A stretch of 64,000 bases of DNA from Roseiarcus sp963813555 (GCA_963813555.1 CAWEZX010000007.1:1-64000), one strand, 5' to 3'. Positions 25,806 to 34,576 are shown, numbered from the stretch's first letter. The notes: generated by a model from the letters alone, not told the origin. Translations and numbers: made by a program.

Positions 25806-26506
25806 ATGAACTACCATCACGTTTATCACGCAGGAGGCCATACAGATCTATTAAAACATGCTGTGCTCGTAAAGATACTCAGTTATTTTTGCCAAAAAGA
25901 AAGCCCGTTTTTTGTTCTAGATACCCACGCTGGGCCGGGTATGTACGACCTAAGTTCGAAGGCGGCGCTCAAGACTGGTGAGGCTAAAGCAGGGATCGGA
26001 AAAGTTTTTAATCGCGACCTTCCTTCTGCGAGTGACTATTTAGATCTCATTCGATCTATAAATCAGAACTCCCGACTGACTTCGTATCCTGGTTCTCCGG
26101 CGATCATTCACGCCTTCATGCGCCCAAACGATCGACTGTTTGCGTGCGAACTCTATCCAGAAGACGCGGCCCGCCTATCTTCTCATTTCAAGTACGACAA
26201 GAGAGTGATTGTTCAAAGCCGAAACGGATATGCCACCATTCGAGCGCTTGTCCCCCCTCCCGAAAGGCGCGGGTTTGTCTTCCTCGATCCACCCTACGAA
26301 AATCCAAGCGAATTTGATGATCTTGAGGTTGCACTGGTGCAAGGGGTTAGACGTTGGCCATCCGGAACCTACGTGGCTTGGTATCCCGTCAAATCTCGCG
26401 CGGCGATCGCTCAATTCAAAAACTCTTTCCGGGCCGCCAACATACCGGAGTGTTTGTTGGTCGAACTAATTTTGCGCCCTCTGAACGGGACGGACCTTGT
26501 CGGAGG
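25806..26506 (+). pseudogene. rlmJ: 23S rRNA A2030 N6-methyltransferase RlmJ, 3' truncated
   Basis: RlmJ methylates A2030 of 23S rRNA. The N-terminus NYHHVYHAGGHTDLLKHAVL, the SAM-binding DTHAGPGMYDL and the catalytic FLDPPYENP are all visible. The native sequence ends at LNGTDL near 26506, where an IS3 begins; the frame then runs 25 foreign residues to a stop at 26582. About 40-50 C-terminal residues, including the NPPW-like segment, are missing. The gene is clearly lower in GC and uses more A/T-ending codons than its neighbours, which suggests acquisition from another source. The missing 3' part is not on the far side of the IS3 pair. Confidence 0.9.
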
Positions 26507-26545
26507 TGAACCGCCCCGGGTTTGCCGGAGGCTGTTTCGTTTGAG

Positions 26546-27451
26546 TCACGCCGCCATGGCGGGTTGCTCCGTCATGGCATAGTAGCGTTCCTCGGCTTCG
26601 GCTGGCGGGATGTTGCCGATGGGCTCCAGCAGCCGGCGATTGTTGAACCAGTCCACCCACTCCAGCGTCGCGAACTCGACAGCCTCGAATGACCGCCATG
26701 GTCCGCGCCGATGGATGACCTCGGCTTTGTAGAGACCGTTGATGGTTTCGGCGAGAGCATTGTCGTAGCTGTCGCCGACGCTGCCTACAGAAGGCTCGAT
26801 ACCCGCTTCCGCCAAGCGCTCGGTGTATTTGATTGAAACGTATTGGCTGCCCCGGTCGCTGTGATGCACGAGCCCTCCGCGATGTACGGGCCGCCGGTCA
26901 TGCAGGGCCTGTTCCAACGCATCCAGAACGAAGCTCGCATGCGCGGTCCGCGATGCCCGCCAGCCCACGATGCGCCGGGCGTAGGCGTCGATCACGAACG
27001 CGACGTAGACGAAGCCGGTCCAGGTCGCGACATAGGTGAAGTCCGAGACCCAGAGCGCGTTCGGCCTGGGCGCCCGGAACTGGCGGTTGACATGATCCAG
27101 CGGACAAGGCGCGGCCTTGTCGCCGATCGTGGTTTTGACTGGCTTGCCGCGGATCACGCCTTGCAGGCCCATGCTCCGCATCAGCCGCTCCACGGTGCAT
27201 CGGGCGATATCCTCGCCCTCGCGGCGCAATTGCCGCCAGACCTTGCGCACGCCGTAGACGTCGAAGTTCTCCGCGAAGACACGCCTGATCTCGATCTTGC
27301 GGATCGCATCCTGCTTCGCCCGCGCCGATAGCTTGGCGGGATCAGCTCGCTTTGCGGCATGGGCGCGGTAGGTGGATGGGGCGATCGGCAACACCTTGCA
27401 GATCGGCTCGACCCCATACGCCTCGCGGTGATCGTCGATGAAGGCGATCAT
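26546..27451 (-). CDS. IS3 transposase OrfB, copy A
   Basis: 301-residue DDE integrase-type protein. The first Asp lies in LWVSDFTYVATW, the second in LVHHSDRGSQYVS and the Glu in NALAETINGLYKAEV. The N-terminal HTH_21 region (YGVRKVWRQLRREG) is present. The start overlaps the stop of orfA by ATGA. As in other IS3 elements, the active transposase is expected to be an OrfAB fusion made by -1 frameshifting upstream of that overlap. Intact. Confidence 0.93.
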   Translation of the reverse strand: MIAFIDDHREAYGVEPICKVLPIAPSTYRAHAAKRADPAKLSARAKQDAIRKIEIRRVFAENFDVYGVRKVWRQLRREGEDIARCTVERLMRSMGLQGVIRGKPVKTTIGDKAAPCPLDHVNRQFRAPRPNALWVSDFTYVATWTGFVYVAFVIDAYARRIVGWRASRTAHASFVLDALEQALHDRRPVHRGGLVHHSDRGSQYVSIKYTERLAEAGIEPSVGSVGDSYDNALAETINGLYKAEVIHRRGPWRSFEAVEFATLEWVDWFNNRRLLEPIGNIPPAEAEERYYAMTEQPAMAA

Positions 27452-27777
27452 GGCTTGTATCGGCGGTCGAGCTCCGCCTGGGCAAAATAAGCGCTAGCCT
27501 TACGCAGGATCTCGTTGGCCTGACGGAGCTCGCGGTTCTCTCGCTCCAGGGTCTTGAGCTTGGCGGCCATGTCCGTGGTCAGGCCAGGCTTGCGCCCGCT
27601 GTCTCGCTCGGCCCTGCCAACCCATTGATGCAGCGTCTGCGCAGTGCAACCGATCTTGCCCGCAATCGAGACCAGCGTTGCCCAACGCGACGCATGTTCA
27701 TGCTCGTGATCCAAAACCATCCGCACTGCGCAGGCTCGCACCTCAGGCGAGAACTTGTTCGTTGTCTTGCTTGTCAT
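27448..27777 (-). CDS. IS3 transposase OrfA, copy A
   Basis: 109 residues. An N-terminal HTH (KFSPEVRACAVRMVLDHE, SIAGKIGCTAQTLHQWV) recognises the element ends, and a leucine-zipper-like coiled coil (LKTLERENRELRQANEIL) mediates multimerisation. The terminal SAYFAQAELDRR leads into OrfB. Intact and paired with the orfB at 26546. Confidence 0.93.
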   Translation of the reverse strand: MTSKTTNKFSPEVRACAVRMVLDHEHEHASRWATLVSIAGKIGCTAQTLHQWVGRAERDSGRKPGLTTDMAAKLKTLERENRELRQANEILRKASAYFAQAELDRRYKP

Positions 27778-27827
27778 GGCTCCACCCTCTCAAGAGTTGG
27801 AGCCTCCGGCAAACCCGGGGCGGTTCA

Positions 27828-28684
27828 GCTTCGGCCGGCGGGATGAAGCCAATGGGCTCCAGAAGCCGGCGATTGTTGAACCAGTCTACCCACTCGAGGG
27901 TTGCGAACTCGACAGCCTCGAAGTTGCGCCACGGCCCTCGTCGGTGAATGACCTCGGCTTTGTAGAGGCCATTGATCGTCTCGGCCAGCGCGTTGTCGTA
28001 AGAGTCGCCGACGCTGCCTACGGAAGGTTCGATCCCGGCTTCAGCGAGACGCTCGGTGTACCTGATCGAAACATATTGGCTGCCCCTATCGCTATGGTGG
28101 ACGAGGCCACCGCGATTGGTGGGCCTTCGGTCATGAAGCGCCTGCTCCAGGGCATCCAGGACAAAGTCGGCGTGCGCGGTCCTGCTGGCTCGCCAGCCGA
28201 CGATCCGCCGAGCATAGGCGTCGATGACGAAGGCGACGTAGACGAAGCCGGCCCAGGTCGCCACATACGTAAAATCGGCCAACCACAGGCGGTCAGGCGC
28301 GGAAGCGTGGAACTGTCGGTTCACATGATCCAGCGGACAGGGAGCTGCCTTGTCGCTGATTGTGGTCCGCACAGGCTTGCCCCGGATCGCCCCGCGAAGG
28401 CCCATGTCCCGCATCAGCCGGGCGACTGTGCAGCGTGCGGCAGAGAAGCCTTCGCGCCGCAACTGACGCCAGACCTTGCGCACGCCGTAGACGCGGAAGT
28501 TCTCCTCGAACACGCGCCGGATCTCGACCTTCAGATCGGCGTCGCGGCGGACCCTCCCGGGCAGACGGGAAGGATCAGCGCGTCTGGCGGCATGGACATG
28601 GTAGGTCGACGGGGCGATCGGCAGAACCCTGCAGATCGGCTCGATCCCGTAGGCCTCCAGATGATCGTCGATGAAGGCGATCAT
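27828..28684 (-). pseudogene. IS3 transposase OrfB, copy B, truncated at the C-terminus
   Basis: The frame reads normally from the ATG at 28684 with LWLADFTYVATW, LVHHSDRGSQYVS and NALAETINGLYKAEV, so the DDE triad is complete. It loses only the last dozen or so residues after FIPPAEAE, where copy A begins; beyond that the frame runs 27 residues through the end of copy A. Loss of the element's own 3' end matters more than the small protein truncation, since the copy lacks one inverted repeat and cannot move alone. Confidence 0.88.
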
Positions 28685-29010
28685 GGCTTGAACCGGCGGT
28701 CGAGCTCCGCCTGGGCAAAATAAGCGGACGCCTTGCGAAGAATCTCATTCGCCTGGCGAAGCTCACGGTTCTCACGCTCCAGCGCCTTCAGCCGATCGGC
28801 GAGCTCGGTGGGAACGCCCCCGCGCACGCCGCTGTTGGTTTCCGCCTTCTTCACCCACTCATTGAGAGATTGCGCCGTGCAGCCAATCTTCGCGGCTACC
28901 GAGGATATCGCCGCCCAGCGCGACGGGTGATCCTGCTCATGCTCCAAAACCAGCCGAACCGCTCGTGCCCGCACCTCAGGCGAAAATCTGTTCGTTGTCT
29001 TGCTTGCCAT
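28681..29010 (-). CDS. IS3 transposase OrfA, copy B
   Basis: 109 residues, intact, the same layout as in copy A: HTH (RFSPEVRARAVRLVLEHE, SVAAKIGCTAQSLNEWV) and coiled coil (LKALERENRELRQANEIL). It overlaps its orfB by ATGA. It may still bind the ends of either copy and so influence copy A. Confidence 0.92.
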   Translation of the reverse strand: MASKTTNRFSPEVRARAVRLVLEHEQDHPSRWAAISSVAAKIGCTAQSLNEWVKKAETNSGVRGGVPTELADRLKALERENRELRQANEILRKASAYFAQAELDRRFKP

Positions 29011-29062
29011 CGCTCCATCCTTTCAAGAGTTGGAGCCTCCGACAAACCCGGAGCGGTTCAAT

Positions 29063-29152
29063 GTTGCTATTATCGCGCTGCTGTTCTTTGTCGGCCAAGT
29101 CGTCTTCTCACGCATTCTATTCACAATTGGATTACGCGACCGACCTTATTAA
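29063..29152 (+). pseudogene. C-terminal fragment of a membrane protein
   Basis: Directly after the right end of IS3 copy B, one frame reads VAIIALLFFVGQVVFSRILF and ends TIGLRDRPY, then TAA. The segment is a typical transmembrane helix with a positive tail. Its stop overlaps the stop of the convergent metallophosphoesterase gene, a normal arrangement for two native genes. The rest of the gene was lost with the IS3 events. It is too short to identify. Confidence 0.4.
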
Positions 29153-31316
29153 CTTGTGCGGCCAGCGAGCCGGTGCAGCGTGATTTCTGGCCGATTGTTA
29201 AACCGCACGGGAACAACAGACGACCCAGCTCCAACTGAGGTGTAGCCAGCCATACCTGAGTGCCGCCAAGCCCCCGCTCCTAGGGCGCGCGGGACCTTGG
29301 CTTCCAAGAGAATTGGGATTTCTCCCGGAAGACATATCTGCCCGCCATGCGTATGCCCACTCAGCATCAGATCAAAACCAGCATGAGCGGCTTGCCGATA
29401 AATCTCGGGCGTATGCGAAAGCAGGATTGAAACACAGCCGTGTGGAATGTTCGTCGCGGCTTTTTCGATGTTGTCGGCCCGATAGAAATGGGCGTCGTCC
29501 ACCCCAGCAAGATAAAGCGACGCTGACCCGCGACCGATGACAGCACACTCATTGAGCAGCACCCGAATGCCCATCTCTTCCAAATCGGGAACCATCGCGA
29601 CGGAGTCGTGATTTCCGAGCACCGCATAGATGTCGCCATGCAGTGCACTGCGAAGACGGCCGACGCTCTCGATGCACGGTTTGTAATCCCCAAACGTGCG
29701 GCCGCGAAAATCTCCCGTCAGGACGGACAAATCATAATCAAGTTCGCGTACCAATTCTTTGGCGCGTTGCAGAGCTGGAGCGCTGATGTCCGCGTGCAAG
29801 TCGCTTAGGTGCAGAATTGTGAAGCCCTCGAAATCCTTCGGCAGATGGGCAATGCATACATTATTGTGCCGCAGTTCCACCCTGCTCGCGTTTGCTCGAC
29901 CGCGCCAATAGGTCCCGGTCACGCGTAACAGTGTTTCGATCATACGAGTTCCGGGTGATTGACTCGGCGGGGAAGGATTCTCAGTTGGATTTCCCGCTGG
30001 TAGATAGGAAAGCCATGATTTGCTGGGGGCGAGCATGGCGCATGTGGCCGGTCATCTGAGCGTTGCGGCATTGGAGGAGCGTTACGAAGCCAGCGGGGAC
30101 GCGACGTCTTCGCGGCATTTCCAGACGATCTGGCTGTTGGCGAAGGGCCATACGATCGGGGAAGTGTCGGCGATGACCTCGTTTGGGAGCCGCTGGATCG
30201 AGCAGCTTCTGGAGCGCTACAACGCGCGCGGGCCTTCGGCGCTGGGCGATCTCCGGCGCGGCAACGGCGCGGTGGCGACTGTTCTGAGGCCCGAGGTGTT
30301 GGATCGGCTTGGCGCTCGTCTTGCCGATCCTCCGCCGGACGGCGGGGTTTGGACGAGCGCCAAGGTTGCGCAATGGATGGCGGGCGAGTTGGGCCTGGCG
30401 TCGCTCGCCGCGCAGCGTGGCTGGGAGGCGCTGAGGGCGATCGATTGGTCGATCCAAAAGCCGCGGCCGCGCAACCCCAAGGCGGCGACGCTCGAGGAGC
30501 AGGACGACTTCAAAAAAAAGTGGCCGACATTGTCGCCGAGGAAGCGGCGCGCCATCCCGACACGCCGATCGAGACTTTCGCGACCGACGAACACCGGATC
30601 GGCCTGAAGCCGGTGACGCGGCGAGTTTGGGCGCCTGTGGGCAAACGGCCGATCTCGCACGGCCACCATCGGTTCGAATGGCTTTATGTGACGGCCTTCG
30701 TCTCACCCGCCACCGGTGAAGTCTTCTGGTACGTCTCGAACGGCGTATCGAAGCCTTTCTTCGAGGCGCTGCTGCGCTTGTTCGCCGAGGAAGCCGGCGC
30801 AGGGCGCGATCGGATCATCGTGCTCGTGCTCGACAACGCCGGCTGGCACGGTGAAGCCGGCCTTGTCGTACCGGAAGGGGTTCGTCTCGTCTTCCAACCC
30901 GCCTATACCCCCGAAGTGCAGCCGGCCGAAACGCTCTGGACGCTGGTCGACGAGCCGATCGTCAACAAGCACATTCCCGACCTCGAAACGCTCGACGAGG
31001 TCATCTCCGCACGTTGCGCCGCCCTCGCTGCGGAGCGACAAAAAATCAAAAGCCAAGCCGGCTTCCACTGGTGGCCCAAAATCGCCAACCCGAGGTGATC
31101 ACCAGGAAATCGTATCACTACCTGCGCTAGGGGCATGTTTTCAATATGGAAGAATGTCAAACCCTGGCCAAACGCCTGCTCCTCGTGCTCGCGTTCGATT
31201 CCCAGACGCAATTTCGCATGCAGCCGACCAAGCCGAGTTTCGAGTTGTCTTATGGCGTCGTCCGGCCCAAGGAGACGAGGTGACTCTTCCCCGGTCTTCT
31301 CAGTGGTCTCCGCCAT
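29149..31316 (-). pseudogene. calcineurin-like metallophosphoesterase gene, split by an IS630
   Basis: The main part, 29149 to about 29950, encodes the catalytic domain: LHLSDLHAD, VLTGDFRGRTFG, AVLGNHDSV, LSHTPEIYR and LSGHTHGGQI supply the two-metal site. It resembles YkuE-type phosphodiesterases. The missing N-terminus is found at about 31120-31316, beyond an IS630, as ATG-started MAETTEK...QLETRLGRLHAKLRLG...FFHIEN, the usual lead-in of this family before the LLRVTGTYWRGR segment. The two parts are collinear on the minus strand. The exact junction could not be fixed, because the IS630 ends are imperfect and no clean TA duplication was found. The gene is inactive unless the catalytic part is translated from the ATG at 29943. 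Confidence 0.82.
30035..31098 (+). CDS. IS630 transposase (third type), -1 frameshift on A8G
   Basis: Frame one from the ATG at 30035 gives the HTH half (FQTIWLLAKGHTIGEVSAM). At 30512-30520 eight As and a G let the ribosome slip -1, from FKKK into VADIVAEEAARHPD and on to the DDE half: FATDEHRIGLKP, VLDNAGWHGEAG and PAETLWTLVDE, ending at 31098. Without the slip the product ends soon after, at 30607. Possible imperfect ends (GATTTCC next to TGGT) lie near 29989 and 31110. It interrupts the metallophosphoesterase gene. This IS630 belongs to a different subgroup from those at 4702 and 12882. Confidence 0.86.
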
Positions 31317-31561
31317 GGGGTTCAATCTGCGAGTGTCCAAGGGGTTTAGTAGGCTAGCGGAGTTGATAAGCGGTCGACTTGGTACAATCCGACATCCGAT
31401 GCCACCAAAGCGATTTTCTCAGCTTAGCGGCAAAATTGCCCTTGCGTACGGCGATCTTCGCTCGGGATCATCCTGTCGACGAGCGGGCGCAAGCAGCCCT
31501 TCGCTCTGGCGACCACGATTTTCACGACCAGCGGTTCGCATGTGCGCGGGCTTTCGCACCT
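31317..31561. other. upstream region of the split phosphoesterase gene
   Basis: Non-coding; it probably contains the promoter of the minus-strand phosphoesterase gene on the left and the outer left end of an IS110 on the right. No gene seen. Confidence 0.35.
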
Positions 31562-31668
31562 CTAGACGTCATGTTCGCGGGCTGAGCCGGTGGCCCGCCC
31601 TTTCGTGCAGTTAAGAACGAGGGTTGCTCGGGCAAACCGAGCGGAGCCTCATGCACGGAGGGCGGACC
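31562..31668 (+). ncRNA. IS110 left-end non-coding region, candidate bridge RNA
   Basis: Homologous to 1148-1261: it starts CTAGAC and shares GTGGCCCGCC/GCGGCCCGTC and GCGGAGCCTC before the GGACC next to the transposase ATG. It contains a short inverted repeat (GCTCGG and CCGAGC around GCAAA). Retention in two copies argues for a functional RNA or binding site. Confidence 0.4.
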
Positions 31669-32327
31669 ATGGGAAAGCATAGGGAAGTCTTTGTGGCTTT
31701 TGATGTCGCCAAGAAAAAGCATGCCGTGGCGATCGCGGAAGGCGGCCGGACCGGCGAAGTCCGTTTTCTCGGCGATGTCGAGAATAGTCCGCCGCCGATC
31801 GAACGGACGATCAAGAGGTTGGCCGACCGATACGACCGGCTGCATGTCTGCTTTGAAGCCGGGCCGACGGGTTATGGGCTTTATCGCCAGGTCAAGGCGC
31901 TCGGTCACGATTGCATGGTGGTCGCTCCAGCCTTGATCCCGAAACGGTCGGGCGAGCGCATCAAGACGAACCGGCGTGATGCGGTCACGCTGGCGCGACT
32001 GCATCGGGCTGGCGAACTGACAGGCGTCTGGGCGCCGGATGCGGCTCATGAGGCGGTGCGAGATCTTGTGCGGGCCCGCGAGGCGGCGGCGGACGACCTT
32101 CGCCGCAAACGCCAGCAGCTGCTTTCCTTCCTCCTGCGGCACAGCCGCATTTACAGCGGCGGCGGCCATTGGACGCTGGCGCACCGACGCTGGCTCGCCG
32201 GCCAGAAGTTCGAACACACCGCGCAGCAGATCGTCTTTCAGGAAGGCATCGACACGATCGAAGATGCCCTCCAGCGCCTGCGCCGCCTCGAGAAGCAGCT
32301 CGCCCTCATCGTGCCGGAGTGGTCCAG
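31669..32327 (+). pseudogene. IS110 transposase, C-terminal half lost
   Basis: About 220 residues of the RuvC-like half, close to the copy at 1262. D12 (AFDVAKK) and E63 (CFEAGPTGYG) are kept, but the KTDRRDA motif reads KTNRRDA, so one of the two later aspartates is asparagine. At VPEWSR the sequence breaks off at 32328 where an IS6 begins; the frame continues 13 residues to a stop at 32367. The Transposase_20 half is absent from the window. It is dead for two reasons. Confidence 0.9.
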
Positions 32328-32400
32328 GGACTGTCACGTTGACGATTTGTCGATGGTTTTGGGCTAGTTCCATTGCACAGAGGTTTTGACGGTTTCAAGT

Positions 32401-32646
32401 TCAACGGAGCACTGGGAGGTCCTTGGGCCCGACCAGGAGCTCGATGCTGCGGGCGACGCCCGGGGTCCGCCTGATGAGGCCGGCGCGTTCGAGGGTGAGC
32501 ACCATCTGGTGCACGCTGGGCGGCGAGACTTGGAAGTGCCGCTGCATGTCGGCTTCCGCGGGCGGTTGGCGGAAGATACGGCTGTAGGCGTAGATGAAGG
32601 CCAGGCACTGACCTTGCTTATCGGTGAACGGGGGAGCCGGGGGCAC
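32401..32646 (-). CDS. LexA-like winged-helix protein, passenger of the IS630
   Basis: 81 residues. FTDKQGQCLAFIYAYSR, then ADMQRHFQVSPPSVHQMVLT and LERAGLIRRTPGVARSIELL, match the N-terminal DNA-binding domain of LexA (helix 1, recognition helix, wing). There is no peptidase domain, so it cannot self-cleave. It lies wholly within the IS630 and is transcribed away from the transposase, with about 60 bases between the two starts, so it is well placed to repress the transposase promoter. That role is inferred. The gene ends about 35 bases from the IS left end. Similar small LexA/MarR-like proteins next to IS630 transposases are known, usually annotated only as regulators. Confidence 0.8.
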   Translation of the reverse strand: MPPAPPFTDKQGQCLAFIYAYSRIFRQPPAEADMQRHFQVSPPSVHQMVLTLERAGLIRRTPGVARSIELLVGPKDLPVLR

Positions 32647-32708
32647 GTGTCAAACAATTGATTCAGAGCCTGATTCGTCTGGGCCTCGCGATTCGCGAGG
32701 AGACCCGG

Positions 32709-33833
32709 ATGAACATACGCTACCATGTCGAACTGAGCGAAGCCGAGCGATGTGAACTCACCGCGCTGGTGGGCAGCGGCAAGCATTACGCCCGCAAGCT
32801 CAAACGAGCCCAAATTCTGCTCGCCGCCGACAGCGGGCTCAGTGACGACGATATAGCCGCTGCTGTGGCTGTCGGCGGCTCGACCGTTTACAGGACCAAG
32901 CGCCGCTTCGTTGAAGGCAATCTCGAAGCCGCCCTGAACGAGGAGCCGCGGGCAGGCGCCGATCGTAAGCTGACCAGCAACGAAGAAGCCCTCCTCATCG
33001 CCACCACATGTTCGAGCCCGCCCGAAGGTCGCGCCCGCTGGACGCTGGAGCTGCTGGCTGGCGCGATGGTCAAGCTGACCGACCATGACAGTCTGTCGCG
33101 TGAAACCGTCCGCCGACGCTTGGCCGAGAACCATCTCAAGCCTTGGCAGAAGGACATGTGGTGCATCCCCAAGGTCGACGCCGAGTACGTCGCCCGCATG
33201 GAGGATGTGCTCGACCTCTATGCCGAGCAGCCTGACCCGAAGCGGCCGGTGGTCTGCTTCGACGAAAGCCCCACCCAGCTCATCGGCGAAGCGCGCCAGC
33301 CGATTCCGGCCGCACCGGGACGGCTCGAGCGCTTCGACTACGAGTATCGCCGCAACGGCGCCGTCAATCTCTTCGTCTTCCTCGATGCCCATCGCTCTTG
33401 GCGCAGGGTCAAGGTCACCAATCATCGCACCGCTGACGACTTCGCCCTTTGCATGCGCGAGCTCGTCGATGTCGACTTCCCAGAGGCCGAGCGCATCCGA
33501 GTCGTCCTCGACAACCTCTCCACCCACACCGCCGCCGCTCTCTACGCCGCATTCCCACCGGCCGAAGCGCGCCGCGTGCTCAGGCGGCTTGAGTTCCACT
33601 ACACGCCCAAGCACGCCAGCTGGCTCAACATGGTTGAGATCGAGATCGGCGTGCTCAAAGGCCAATGTCTCGATCGCCGCATCGAAAGCTGCGACCGGCT
33701 CGTTGCCGAGATCGACGCATGGCAGTCCCAGCGAAACCAAAGCGGCGCTCGAATCAACTGGATGTTCTCCACCGACAAGGCCAGAACCAAAATGGCGCGC
33801 GCCTATCCCGATCCCTCGCTCAAAGAGTCGTAA
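32709..33833 (+). CDS. IS630 family transposase (fourth type), single frame
   Basis: 374 residues from the ATG at 32709, which has GAGGAG about ten bases upstream. The HTH half contains LSDDDIAAAVAVGGSTVYRTK and the DDE half contains VVCFDESPTQ, VVLDNLSTHT and LNMVEIEIGVLK. Unlike the other three IS630 transposases here it needs no frameshift. Complete and probably active. The divergent winged-helix gene is its likely partner. Confidence 0.94.
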   Translation: MNIRYHVELSEAERCELTALVGSGKHYARKLKRAQILLAADSGLSDDDIAAAVAVGGSTVYRTKRRFVEGNLEAALNEEPRAGADRKLTSNEEALLIATTCSSPPEGRARWTLELLAGAMVKLTDHDSLSRETVRRRLAENHLKPWQKDMWCIPKVDAEYVARMEDVLDLYAEQPDPKRPVVCFDESPTQLIGEARQPIPAAPGRLERFDYEYRRNGAVNLFVFLDAHRSWRRVKVTNHRTADDFALCMRELVDVDFPEAERIRVVLDNLSTHTAAALYAAFPPAEARRVLRRLEFHYTPKHASWLNMVEIEIGVLKGQCLDRRIESCDRLVAEIDAWQSQRNQSGARINWMFSTDKARTKMARAYPDPSLKES

Positions 33834-33862
33834 TCACTGTGCAGGAGAACTAGTTGGCGGCG

Positions 33863-34576
33863 ATGAGCCAGACGTCAAATTCCTGCTATCGTGGTCATCG
33901 CTTTCCCGCTGAGGTCATCGCCCATGCGGTTTGGCTCTATTTCCGTTTCCCTCTCAGCCTGAGAATGGTCGAAGATCTTCTGGCCGCCCGCGGTATGATC
34001 GTCAGTCACGAAACCGTCCGGCGTTGGGTTGAGAAATTCGGCCGAGACTTCGCCAACGAAGTGCGCCGGCGCGCGCCGCAATTCGGCGACAAGTGGCATC
34101 TCGATGAGGTCGTGGTCGCCATCAATGGTGAAAAGCACTGGCTTTGGCGCGCCGTCGATCAGGACGGCTTTGTCCTCGACGCTTTGGTTCAGAGTTGCCG
34201 CGACCGAGGCGCCGCCGAACGCCTGCTTCGCAAGCTCCTCCGCAAACAGGCCCGCGCTCCGCGTGTCTTGGTCACCGATAAGCTCGGTTCTTACGGCGCC
34301 GCGCGCACGGACATGGGCATGAAGTTCGAGCATCGCCAGCATAAGGGACTGAATAATCGGGCCGAAAATTCCCATCAGCCAACGAGGCGGCGAGAGCGGA
34401 TCATGAAGCGGTTCAAATCGCCGCGGCAACTGCAGCGCTTCATCTCGATCCATGATCCCATCGCCAACCTCTTCCACTTTCCCCGCCACGCCCTCTCAGC
34501 ATCTGACTATCGAGCGCTTCGCGCCGACGCGCTGAACGCGTGGAAGGACATTGCCGGCGTCCAGATCGCCGCATAG
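33863..34576 (+). CDS. IS6 family transposase, copy 1
   Basis: 237-residue DDE transposase. D81 (KWHLDEVVV), D139 (LVTDKLGSY) and E168 (LNNRAENSH) form the triad; the N-terminal zinc/HTH region has RHRF-like CYRGHRFPAEVI. I chose the ATG at 33863 over the TTG three codons upstream. It differs from copy 2 (minus strand, 42808-43521) at only three residues that I could see. IS6 elements move by replicative or conservative cointegration and are known for collecting genes between two copies. Confidence 0.94.
   Translation: MSQTSNSCYRGHRFPAEVIAHAVWLYFRFPLSLRMVEDLLAARGMIVSHETVRRWVEKFGRDFANEVRRRAPQFGDKWHLDEVVVAINGEKHWLWRAVDQDGFVLDALVQSCRDRGAAERLLRKLLRKQARAPRVLVTDKLGSYGAARTDMGMKFEHRQHKGLNNRAENSHQPTRRRERIMKRFKSPRQLQRFISIHDPIANLFHFPRHALSASDYRALRADALNAWKDIAGVQIAA

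Larger units (their letters stand above)
26507..27827 (-). mobile_element. IS3 family element copy A, complete, 1321 bp
   Basis: Perfect terminal inverted repeats start TGAACCGCCCCGGGTTTGCC at both ends. No target duplication is seen (GGAGG before the left end, GCTTC after the right end), and the two flanks come from different genes: rlmJ on the left and the orfB of IS3 copy B on the right. Confidence 0.93.
27828..29060 (-). mobile_element. IS3 family element copy B, 3' end missing
   Basis: The right end is intact (reverse complement TGAACCGCTCCGGGTTTGTC at 29060), but the left part ends in orfB where copy A begins. Copy B is a sister of copy A with many substitutions. Its last approximately 60 bases are absent from the window. 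Confidence 0.9.
32367..33850 (+). mobile_element. IS630 family element with a passenger regulator, 1484 bp
   Basis: Ends GTTCCATTGCACAGAGG and, in reverse complement, GTTCTCCTGCACAGTGA; TA duplication at 32365-32366 and 33851-33852. The empty site is preserved in IS6 copy 2, where GGGCTAGTTGGCGG is uninterrupted, so the boundaries are certain. It holds two divergent genes, a transposase and a small winged-helix protein. Confidence 0.95.

Noticed and set aside
32364..33740. 458-codon minus-strand frame opposite the IS630 transposase
   Set aside because: Antisense shadow; only the short frame at 32401-32646, which has a real winged-helix sequence, was kept.
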